DNA of 64,000 bases from Verrucomicrobiota bacterium (GTDB lineage Bacteria; Verrucomicrobiota; Verrucomicrobiia; Verrucomicrobiales; DEV007). The first letter of the stretch is position 1; each line of letters starts with the position of its first letter. The position numbers and the translations under genes were made by a program. Shown here piece by piece: positions 1 through 7,901 of the stretch. The stretch spans positions 39,125-103,124 of the forward strand of contig QQNE01000003.1 of assembly GCA_003402735.1 (NCBI GenBank), in the 5' to 3' direction. The notes under the pieces are model-generated. The model was given only the letters and a program-made list of their open reading frames with translations, was not told the origin of the DNA and did not search any database.

Positions 1-256
1 GGATCGTGAGAGCGGTGGGGTTCCGGCTCTCCAGTTCAGCAACGATGCAACCGACCTGGCTCCAGCAATTGAAAGGCCGGGATCGATCGATGAGACCCTG
101 GGTGGTGACCCGGATGCCGGATGCTTGAAGCAGCTTGCAAAGGGGGGCGGAAGAAGATGGATCCGAGAGGTGGAGCGCCACGCCATCACCGGGCTGATCG
201 GGCAAAAGGACGGGAGGATCCAACTTGGATAGGAAAATTCGGGAAGAACCGGACAC
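1..256 (-). CDS. possible hypothetical protein, 3' end cut off by window edge
   Basis: On the minus strand one frame stays open from a GTG at 256 to the window edge (85 codons). Its predicted product has a balanced protein-like composition, for example residues reading LLQASGIRVTTQGLIDRS, rather than the proline/arginine-rich look of the other frames. No family was recognised. It would be divergent from the transglutaminase gene at 407. A stop codon lies further upstream in the same frame and the GTG start has no clear ribosome binding site, so the start is uncertain. It could also be a chance open frame. Confidence 0.33.
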   Translation of the reverse strand, partial: MSGSSRIFLSKLDPPVLLPDQPGDGVALHLSDPSSSAPLCKLLQASGIRVTTQGLIDRSRPFNCWSQVGCIVAELESRNPTALTI

Positions 257-348
257 GCTGGGACTGACGGAAGCAATGTCCGTGCCACAAATTCGACCAG
301 GAAACCATTGATGGGCTGCAAAACACTCGGAATTTCATAGGGTTGAAT

Positions 349-377
349 TTTAGACGAACTGAAAAAACTGTTATATT
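349..377 (+). promoter_or_regulatory. AT-rich putative promoter of the transglutaminase/ATP-grasp operon
   Basis: A run of AT-rich sequence between the divergent reading frames holds a -10-like TATATT at 372-377, about 30 bases before the ATG at 407. No good -35 box lies at standard spacing; TTGAAT at 343-348 is too far away. The call rests on base composition and position only. Confidence 0.25.
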
Positions 378-406
378 CTACATCTTTTATTAGAAGCCGT
401 TCGTCC

Positions 407-3400
407 ATGGCCACCCGCATCGCCCTTTGTCACCGCACCACTTATGCATATGACCGCCTGGTCACGCTAAGTCCTCATGTCGTCCGGCTTCGTCCCGCCC
501 CGCATTGTCGGACCCGGATCCTCTCCTACTCCATGCGGATTGAGCCGGAGAATCATTTCTTCAACTTGAACCAGGATCCGTTTTCGAACTACGAGGCGCG
601 CATTGTGTTCAAGGAGCCGACGCGGAAGTTCGAGGTGGTGGTTGACCTAACGGCGGAATTGATCGCCATCAATCCGTTTGATTTCTTTCTGGAGAGCTAT
701 GCGGAAACATTTCCGTTCAATTATCCAGCGGAACTTCTCCGGGAATTGAAGCCATACCTGGAGCCGTCGGAAGGGGGGCGTTTGCTGAAGAATCTGTTTG
801 TCAGCGAGTGGCCGCGAAATCCGGTGCGGATCAACGATTTGCTTGTGCATCTCAATCAGCACGTCCAGAAGCTGGTTTCGTATTCGATCCGGTTGGAGCC
901 CGGGGTGCAGACCTGTGAGGAGACGCTCGAGAGGGGCGTGGGTTCGTGTCGCGATTCCGCTTATTTGCTGGTGCAGCTGCTCCGGCACATGGGTCTGGCC
1001 GCCCGGTTTGTCTCCGGCTATCTGGTGCAGCTGGTCCCGGATGAGAAACCGATTGAGGGTCCGGCCGGACCGGAGAAGGATTTCACCGATCTCCACGCGT
1101 GGGCGGAGGTCTTTCTTCCCGGGGCGGGCTGGGTGGGGTTGGATCCGACGTCCGGGTTGTTTGCGTCCGAGGGGCACATTCCGTTGGCCTGCACCCCAGA
1201 ACCCTCCAATGCCGCGCCGATCACCGGGGCGGTGGACGAGTGTGAGACGAAATTCAGTTATGAAAACAGCATCCGCCGGATTTCCGAGGATCCCCGGGTG
1301 ACCCGGCCTTACACTCAGGAGGAATGGGAGGCGGTGCAAACGCTGGGGCAAGTCGTCGATCGGCGTTTGGAGGAGGGGGATGTTCGGCTCACGATGGGGG
1401 GAGAACCGACGTTCGTGTCCATCGATGACATGGATGGCCCGGAGTGGAACAGCACGGCGGACAGTCCGTTCAAGCGGGAACGCGCCAGCGAGTTGTTGAA
1501 GCGGCTGCAACGGATCTTCGCGCCCTGCGGCATCCGGTGGTATGGCGAGGGGAAATGGTATCCCGGGGAGCCGGTGCCCCGGTGGGCCTATGGTCTGTTT
1601 TGGCGCAAGGATGGCCACGTGCTCTGGGGGCGGCAGGATCTGTTGGCGGATCTTCAGGCGCCGGGAACTTCCGACCTGGAACAGTGCGAGGCCTTCGCCC
1701 GCGCGGTTGCGGACCATCTGCACATCGCGCCGGAATGCATTCACCCGGCGTTGGAGGATGCCGAGTATTATCGCTGGAAGGCGGCCACGTTGCCCACCGA
1801 TGAGGTGATCACGGTGAGCGGGGAGTCGGATTCTCTGGAACGGCGGACCCTGGCGGCCCTGATCCGGCGCGGTCTGGAAGTCCCTTCGGGGTTCGTCATC
1901 CCGATTTTCTTCGATGAAGCTTACGGGGGATGGCGGGGGAGCCGTTGGCGATTCCGGCGCGGGCAGCTCTTTTTGATTCCGGGGGCATCGCCCTTGGGAT
2001 TCCGGCTCCCGTTGAATTCACTCAACCGGGATCGGCCGCTCGATTTCCTTCCGGAGCATTCTCCCCTGGAGATTTTGCCGCCCTTGCTGCAGTTCTCTGG
2101 GGATTCGATCCCGCGACGCCCCTCGGATCCGGCGACGCATCCTTCCTTGGATCTCTCCGACTGGAGCGGTCTGGGCGCGGGTGGGAAAGGTGCGGGTTGG
2201 CAGAACGGTGGGACCGGAGCGGAGTGGCAGGATGCAGATGGATATGTGCTGACGCCGGAGGGTGTGCAATCCTGGATGCCGCGGACCGCCCTCTGTTTTG
2301 AGATTCGTGAGCAGCGTCTTCACGTCTTTTTCCCTCCCTGTGGTTTGCTGGAGCGGTATCTCGTGCTGCTGGCGGTGGTGGAGCGTGTCGCTGCACAGTT
2401 TGGGTTGCCGGTGGTGCTCGAGGGTTATGAACCGCCTCGGGACCCGCGCATGGAGCAGCTCAAGGTCACTCCGGATCCCGGTGTCATCGAGGTGAACATC
2501 CATCCCGCGCGCAACTGGGAGGAACTGGTTCAGCACACCGACATCCTCTACCGGGAAGCGCGGCTGTCCCGTTTGGGGGCGGAAAAGTTCATGCTCGACG
2601 GCCGACACACCGGAACCGGCGGGGGCAACCACGTGGTGATCGGGGCGGAACATCCCGCTTCCAGCCCGTTCCTGCGGCGGCCCGGCCTGTTGCGCAGTCT
2701 GATCACGTATTGGCAGCATCACCCCGGGCTCTCGTTCCTGTTCTCGGGGATGTTCATTGGACCGACCAGCCAGGCGCCCCGGGTGGACCAAGTCATGGAG
2801 GACCGACTTTTCGAGCTGGACATCGCCTTCCAGCAATTGCCGGAGACGACCGACGCCCCTTGGCTCGTGGACCGTGCGTTGCGCAACCTTCTCACGGATC
2901 TCACCGGCAACACCCACCGGACGGAGTTTTGCATCGACAAACTCTATTCCCCGGACTCGGCCTCGGGCCGGTTGGGGCTCTTGGAGCTGCGGGCGTTTGA
3001 GATGCCGCCTCACCCGCGGATGAGTCTGGTCCAGGCCCTCCTGGTGCGGGCCCTGATCGCACGGTTCTGGGAGCGGCCTTATCACCACAAATTGGTCCGC
3101 TGGGGCACCACGTTGCATGATCGGTTCCTCCTTCCCGAGTTCACTTGGCAGGACCTTTCTGAGGTCTGTCTGGAACTGCGGGAGGCCGGCCTTCCGTTTG
3201 AGCTGGACTGGCTCAAGCCGTTTCACGAGTTCCGTTTCCCGCTCTACGGGCGCGTGCAGCACGGCGGAGTGGAACTGGAAATCCGATTCGCGCTGGAACC
3301 CTGGCACGTGCTTGGGGAGGAACGCACCGCGACCGGCACCGCGCGCTATGTCGATTCCTCGTTGGAACGGCTTCAGGTCAAGGTGCGCGGTGCGGTGGAG

Positions 3401-3892
3401 GGAAAACATCTCATCACCTGCAACGGCCGCCGTCTCCCGCTCTATCCAACCGGCACGAATCAGGAGTATGTCGCCGGGGTGCGCTACAAGGCGTGGTCGC
3501 CTTACTCGGCCCTGCACCCGTCCATTGGGGAACAGACCCCACTCTGTTTTGACATCGTGGATGAACGGAACCGGAAATCCCTGGGAGGATGCGTCTATCA
3601 CGTCAGCCATCCGGGGGGGCGCTCCTACGAATCCTTCCCGGTCAACGCCCTGGAGGCGGAATCTCGCCGCATCAGCCGGTTCTGGGAGTGGGGACACACC
3701 CCGGCGGAGATGGAGTCGCACGCCACCAGCCTGGCCTACGCTCGGATCAATGGCCGACGCGTGGAGCGGGTCGGTCCGCAGGGGATCGCGTTCATTCCGC
3801 CGGAGGAACCGCTTCCCGAGTTTCCCGCGACGCTGGATTTGCGGTTCTCATCGGAAACAGCCAGCGCCGGCGGACGGTATCCGGTGCGTTGA
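407..3892 (+). CDS. transglutaminase-like / DUF2126 fusion protein
   Basis: 1161-residue cytoplasmic protein with no signal peptide. Residues 1-300 form a bacterial transglutaminase-like module: an N-terminal beta region followed by the Cys-His-Asp triad, visible as C181 in GVGSCRDSAY, H230 in DLHAWAEVF and D246 in GLDPTSG. From about residue 315 (EGDVRLTMGGEPTFVSID) to the end it matches the large conserved domain known as DUF2126 (COG4196). A Gly/Trp-rich linker (about 585-605) interrupts it. In other bacteria such proteins sit beside circularly permuted ATP-grasp and alpha-E proteins, as here, and are predicted to act in synthesis or trimming of an unknown peptide or amide conjugate. The family assignment is firm; the reaction is unknown. 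Confidence 0.92.
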   Translation: MATRIALCHRTTYAYDRLVTLSPHVVRLRPAPHCRTRILSYSMRIEPENHFFNLNQDPFSNYEARIVFKEPTRKFEVVVDLTAELIAINPFDFFLESYAETFPFNYPAELLRELKPYLEPSEGGRLLKNLFVSEWPRNPVRINDLLVHLNQHVQKLVSYSIRLEPGVQTCEETLERGVGSCRDSAYLLVQLLRHMGLAARFVSGYLVQLVPDEKPIEGPAGPEKDFTDLHAWAEVFLPGAGWVGLDPTSGLFASEGHIPLACTPEPSNAAPITGAVDECETKFSYENSIRRISEDPRVTRPYTQEEWEAVQTLGQVVDRRLEEGDVRLTMGGEPTFVSIDDMDGPEWNSTADSPFKRERASELLKRLQRIFAPCGIRWYGEGKWYPGEPVPRWAYGLFWRKDGHVLWGRQDLLADLQAPGTSDLEQCEAFARAVADHLHIAPECIHPALEDAEYYRWKAATLPTDEVITVSGESDSLERRTLAALIRRGLEVPSGFVIPIFFDEAYGGWRGSRWRFRRGQLFLIPGASPLGFRLPLNSLNRDRPLDFLPEHSPLEILPPLLQFSGDSIPRRPSDPATHPSLDLSDWSGLGAGGKGAGWQNGGTGAEWQDADGYVLTPEGVQSWMPRTALCFEIREQRLHVFFPPCGLLERYLVLLAVVERVAAQFGLPVVLEGYEPPRDPRMEQLKVTPDPGVIEVNIHPARNWEELVQHTDILYREARLSRLGAEKFMLDGRHTGTGGGNHVVIGAEHPASSPFLRRPGLLRSLITYWQHHPGLSFLFSGMFIGPTSQAPRVDQVMEDRLFELDIAFQQLPETTDAPWLVDRALRNLLTDLTGNTHRTEFCIDKLYSPDSASGRLGLLELRAFEMPPHPRMSLVQALLVRALIARFWERPYHHKLVRWGTTLHDRFLLPEFTWQDLSEVCLELREAGLPFELDWLKPFHEFRFPLYGRVQHGGVELEIRFALEPWHVLGEERTATGTARYVDSSLERLQVKVRGAVEGKHLITCNGRRLPLYPTGTNQEYVAGVRYKAWSPYSALHPSIGEQTPLCFDIVDERNRKSLGGCVYHVSHPGGRSYESFPVNALEAESRRISRFWEWGHTPAEMESHATSLAYARINGRRVERVGPQGIAFIPPEEPLPEFPATLDLRFSSETASAGGRYPVR

Positions 3893-3963
3893 TGGGGTCA
3901 CCCGAGTCTCTCGACCTTGCGTTTGCGGGCGGCGCGGGCTAAGGGTGAGCCTGGATCAGGCGC

Positions 3964-6540
3964 ATGGAGGTGGCCACGGAAACGGCAGAGGCAAAGCGCA
4001 AGCCCGGGGAAATCTACCGGACGGGCCCGTCCGCGTACGATGAGTTGCTGGACAAGGAGGGGGCGGTCCGCGAGCCGTGGCGGGAATGGATGGCGCTTTG
4101 CCGGGAAGGGGGCGACAAAATTTACCGGGCTTGGAACAAGGCGACGAGCCGTTTCGTCCGGGAGGTCGGGGTTTCGTATTCGGTCCAACGGATGGCCGGG
4201 AAGCGTGGCCCCTGGAGTTTTGATCCGGTTCCCTGGATCTTCGGGGCTTCGGAGTGGGCCGGGATCGAGGCCGGGATCGCCCAGCGCGTCCGGCTCTGTT
4301 CAGCCATTCTGGCAGATCTCTACGGCGAGCAGAATCTCGTCCGGGAAGGGATTTTGCCGTTTGAAATCGTCTATCGTGACCGGGGATTCCTGAGGCCGTT
4401 TGTGCTGGATGCGGACCGCAACCGCAAGGGTGGGCGGATGGGGGTTCTTCCCGGGTTGGTGAACTTCGGCAAAAAATCGGCGCCGGTGCCCGGGTTGAGC
4501 TTGGCTGCGGTCGACTTGGCCCGCGGTCCTGACGGGCGGATGTGGGTGGTCAATCAGCGGGCAGATTGTCCGTTTGGGCTCGGCTTTGCGCTGGAAAACC
4601 GCAGCATCCTGAGCCGGGTGCTGCCGGCCACATTCCAACAGTGCCAGGTGCATCGGCTGGCAAACTTTTTCCGGTCTTGGCGCGGCGAGTTGGAAAACGC
4701 CCCGTCGCACGGGCGTGAGGTTCGGGTCGTGATCCTGGCCCCCGAGGGACAAGCGCAGGAATTCGAGACGGCCTATCTCGCGAATTACCTTGGGTATGTT
4801 AGGGTCGTGCCGGGCGATCTCACGGTGCGGGACCAGAGGGTCTGGCTCAAGACGCTGGGGGGGTTGCAACCGGTGGACGTGATTTGGCGGGCCATGCCCG
4901 GGCGGATGCTCGATCCGTTGGAGGCCGAGGCGGGGAGCGTTTTTGGCGTTCCCGGACTTTTTCAGGCGATGCGGGCCGGCAACGTCACGGTGATGAATCA
5001 TCCGGGGGCGGGAGTGGTGGAGACTCCGGGGCTGCACCCATTCCTTCCGGCGATTGCCAAACGTCTGCTCGGGGAAGAGTTGATTTTGCCCACCGTGGCC
5101 ACGTGGTGGTGTGGCCAACCCCGGGAATTGCAGCACGTGTTGGGCAATCTCCGGACGATGGTGATCAAGGGGATCGATATCCGGTCCGGGTTTCAGACGA
5201 TTTACGGCAGCAGTTTGTCCGAGGCGCAGTTGGGCGACTTGCGGAACCGGATCATCGGTGACCCCGGGCTTTATGTGGGGCAGGAGGAGGTTCATTTCTC
5301 CACGCTGCCGTGCCTGAACGGGTTGGCGCTGGAGCCGCGTTCGGCCATTCTGCGGGCGTATGGGCTGCAGACCCGTTCCGGGGAGGTGCAGGTTTTGCCG
5401 GGCGGACTGGCGCGCGCCACGGCGTTGCAGAGTTACATCGTTTCCACCCTGGCGGGGGGAATTTCCAAGGATGTTTGGGTCAGGTCGGATACCCCTCCGC
5501 CACGCCATGTGACCTTGTGGAAGCCGGAAGGCGTGCCCACGGAAGAGACGAATCCGGGGCACATCCCAAGCCGGACGGGTGAGAACCTGTTCTGGACGGG
5601 GCGTTATGCGGAGCGGGCGGATGTGGCGGCCCGTTACCTGCGCCGCATTTTGCGCAACCGGGTGGAGGGCTTTGAGCAGGACTCGGAACTCGAGGGCAGG
5701 CACGAGGATTTCCTGTTCCGGGCTCTTTCTGAGGTGATGATGATCGCGCCGCCGCTTCCTCCCGGGGGGCGGGATCGGCTGTTGGAATTGGCCTCGCTTC
5801 TGGAGGACGAGACGCGCGCGGGGAGCCTGCCGGAAGCCCTGGAGGCTTTCCATCGGGCGTCCCACGAAATTCGGGATGTCTGGTCCGCCACCAGCTTGCA
5901 GGCCATCGAGGCTTGCGTCGATGGATGGACGGATGCGCGCAGCGCCGCCAAATCAGTGTTCGACTACTACGCCCCGCTGGATCGGCTCCTGCTCGATCTG
6001 ACGGCGTTTGTGGGGCTCTCCCTGGAGAGCATGACCAGGGACGCGGGCTGGTGCCTTCTGGATGCCGGGAGACGGATCGAACGGGCCCTCTTGCTGGTGG
6101 AACTGTTGCAGCACGGCTTGGCAAGGCCGGTGGAAACGGATGTCGCTTCCCTTGTCTGTGAATCGGTTCTCGTCATCGCCGACAGCCTGGTCACGTTTCG
6201 GCGGCGGTATCGGCGCGAATTGCGCCCGCACCGGGTGATCGATCTGCTGGTTTATGTGGAGAACAATCCGCGGTCCTTGTCTTATCAGTTCGATCGCTTG
6301 GAGCAATTTCTCGCGCTTTTGCCTCGAGACGGGACCGGAAAGGTGGGCAATCCGTTGAACCTCATCCGGGAGGCGCGCAAAGATCTCCAGAGGTTCACGC
6401 CGGAACAGCTCGCGGCCCAGGACGCGGCAGACGGCTCGCGACCGGATCTGGGGGATTTGCTCAAGCGCCAGCGGAAGCGGTTGTTGAGACTTTCCGACGA
6501 ACTCACGATGGCCTACTTCAGTCACTCCCAGCGCCGCTGA
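3964..6540 (+). CDS. circularly permuted ATP-grasp type 2 / alpha-E domain fusion
   Basis: 858 residues. About residues 1-480 correspond to the circularly permuted type-2 ATP-grasp family (COG2308), a predicted carboxylate-amine ligase. From about residue 535 (ENLFWTGRYAERADVAARYL) to the end is the all-helical alpha-E domain (DUF403, COG2307), whose typical opening is ENLYWLGRYxERAE. These two are usually separate adjacent genes; here they are one polypeptide. The gene starts 71 bases after the DUF2126 gene and is followed within 14 bases by a second transglutaminase gene, so the three are probably one operon. Known family work predicts peptide-like amide bond formation, but no substrate has been established. 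Start at ATG 3964; there is no signal peptide. Confidence 0.92.
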   Translation: MEVATETAEAKRKPGEIYRTGPSAYDELLDKEGAVREPWREWMALCREGGDKIYRAWNKATSRFVREVGVSYSVQRMAGKRGPWSFDPVPWIFGASEWAGIEAGIAQRVRLCSAILADLYGEQNLVREGILPFEIVYRDRGFLRPFVLDADRNRKGGRMGVLPGLVNFGKKSAPVPGLSLAAVDLARGPDGRMWVVNQRADCPFGLGFALENRSILSRVLPATFQQCQVHRLANFFRSWRGELENAPSHGREVRVVILAPEGQAQEFETAYLANYLGYVRVVPGDLTVRDQRVWLKTLGGLQPVDVIWRAMPGRMLDPLEAEAGSVFGVPGLFQAMRAGNVTVMNHPGAGVVETPGLHPFLPAIAKRLLGEELILPTVATWWCGQPRELQHVLGNLRTMVIKGIDIRSGFQTIYGSSLSEAQLGDLRNRIIGDPGLYVGQEEVHFSTLPCLNGLALEPRSAILRAYGLQTRSGEVQVLPGGLARATALQSYIVSTLAGGISKDVWVRSDTPPPRHVTLWKPEGVPTEETNPGHIPSRTGENLFWTGRYAERADVAARYLRRILRNRVEGFEQDSELEGRHEDFLFRALSEVMMIAPPLPPGGRDRLLELASLLEDETRAGSLPEALEAFHRASHEIRDVWSATSLQAIEACVDGWTDARSAAKSVFDYYAPLDRLLLDLTAFVGLSLESMTRDAGWCLLDAGRRIERALLLVELLQHGLARPVETDVASLVCESVLVIADSLVTFRRRYRRELRPHRVIDLLVYVENNPRSLSYQFDRLEQFLALLPRDGTGKVGNPLNLIREARKDLQRFTPEQLAAQDAADGSRPDLGDLLKRQRKRLLRLSDELTMAYFSHSQRR

Positions 6541-6554
6541 CGCTCCGCATTGCC

Positions 6555-7445
6555 ATGCCCGAGGAATTTCGTTACCGCGTCATCCACGAGACTTCGTATC
6601 TCTACAGTGGGCGCATCGATCTCTGTCACAACCTTTGCTGTCTCTGCCCGCGGGATACCCCGTTTCAATCCCGCATCATTCATTTCATGTCGATTGAACC
6701 GCGGCCCGAAGTCATTGGGGATCACGTCGATTTCTTTGGCAATCACCGGAACGTTTTTTCGGTGCAGCATTCCCACGAGAAATTGCTGGTTCGTTCCACC
6801 AGTGAGGTGGCCATTTCGACCGCCGCCCGTCCCTGGGAAGGGGAGTTTGAGGACCCGCCTTGGGAAGAGGTGGCCGCCGGGCTTCCGGGGCTGCGAGGGG
6901 AGGCGGCGCGAGGCATCGGAGGGTTTCGTCTGGCGTCCCCGGCCACGCCTCCGGTGGCGGAGTTGCGGGAATACACGCTGGCTTCCTTCCCGTCCGGCAT
7001 CGGAGTGTTCGGCGGCTGCCAGGCGTTGATGAAGCGGATCCACACGGATTTTCGTTATGCTCCAGGCAGCACCGCGGTCCACACCGGCATCAAGGAGATC
7101 CTCGCAGGGCGCCAGGGAGTGTGTCAGGATTTTGCCCATCTTTTTCTTTCTGGTCTGCGGAGCATCGGGTTGGCGGCCCGTTACGTCAGCGGGTATTTGG
7201 AGACCTTGCCTCCTCCGGGCAAACCCCGGCTCCAGGGAGCGGATGCTTCTCACGCCTGGATCGAGGTCCATGTGCCCGGCTTGGATTGGGTCCCGTTCGA
7301 CCCCACGAACAACCTCTGTCCCGGCTCCCGGCACATCGTGGCCGCCATTGGGCGCGACTATTTTGACGTGCAGCCCTTGCGCGGCATTTTTCTGGGCAGT
7401 GGCAGCCAGTTTCTCGGTGTCCGGGTGGATGTGTCGCGCGCCTGA
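6555..7445 (+). CDS. transglutaminase family protein
   Basis: 296-residue transglutaminase-like cysteine peptidase fold protein. The N-terminal beta region begins RYRVIHETSYLYSGRIDLCHN, typical of the family partners of alpha-E/ATP-grasp operons. The triad is visible: C190 in GVCQDFAHLF, a His in DASHAWIEVH near residue 228 and an Asp in PFDPTNN near residue 243. It lacks the DUF2126 extension of the first gene of the operon. It probably works as a peptidase or transamidase on the product of the ATP-grasp ligase; this role is inferred from gene context. It begins 14 bases after the ATP-grasp gene. Confidence 0.9.
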   Translation: MPEEFRYRVIHETSYLYSGRIDLCHNLCCLCPRDTPFQSRIIHFMSIEPRPEVIGDHVDFFGNHRNVFSVQHSHEKLLVRSTSEVAISTAARPWEGEFEDPPWEEVAAGLPGLRGEAARGIGGFRLASPATPPVAELREYTLASFPSGIGVFGGCQALMKRIHTDFRYAPGSTAVHTGIKEILAGRQGVCQDFAHLFLSGLRSIGLAARYVSGYLETLPPPGKPRLQGADASHAWIEVHVPGLDWVPFDPTNNLCPGSRHIVAAIGRDYFDVQPLRGIFLGSGSQFLGVRVDVSRA

Positions 7446-7505
7446 TCGGCGTTGTCTGTTTCGCACCATTGACTCTCGGTGACCGTGGGGTAAGTAACGG
7501 ATCGC

Positions 7506-7883
7506 ATGAATGTTCCCGCGGACCTGAAATACGCCTCCAGTCACGAATGGGCCCGGCTGGAGGGCGATGTCGTCACCGTCGGCCTTTCGGATCATGCTCA
7601 GGCGGAGCTGACAGACGTCGTATTCCTGGAACTGCCCAAGGTCGGGCGCCGGGTGCAGACGGAGGAGAGCGTCGCAGTCATCGAATCGGTAAAAGCCGCT
7701 CACGACATCTTTGCGCCGATCGCGGGGGAGATCGTGGAGATCAACGTTCCCCTGTCGGAAGATCCGGCCCCGGTAAACTCGGATCCCTACGGAGAGGGTT
7801 GGCTCTTCCGGATCCGGATCGCGCCGGGCACCAGCCTGGACCACCTGTTGAACGCGGAGCAGTATCGCTCCGAAATTTCCTGA
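7506..7883 (+). CDS. gcvH: glycine cleavage system H protein
   Basis: 125-residue lipoyl carrier that shuttles the aminomethyl group between the P, T and L proteins of the glycine cleavage complex. The protein has normal family length, opens PADLKYASSHEWARLEG as GcvH proteins do, and shows the lipoylation motif with the acceptor lysine K63 in IESVKAAHDIFAP. It is 18 bases upstream of gcvP, so the two form an operon. The gcvT gene, often next to them, is not in this window. Confidence 0.97.
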   Translation: MNVPADLKYASSHEWARLEGDVVTVGLSDHAQAELTDVVFLELPKVGRRVQTEESVAVIESVKAAHDIFAPIAGEIVEINVPLSEDPAPVNSDPYGEGWLFRIRIAPGTSLDHLLNAEQYRSEIS

Positions 7884-7901
7884 AAGGCACGTCCAATTCC
7901 C

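Noticed and set aside
2018..3721. 567-codon open frame on the minus strand
   Set aside because: It is the antisense shadow of the DUF2126 domain, with the His/Arg/Pro-rich composition typical of high-GC antisense frames.
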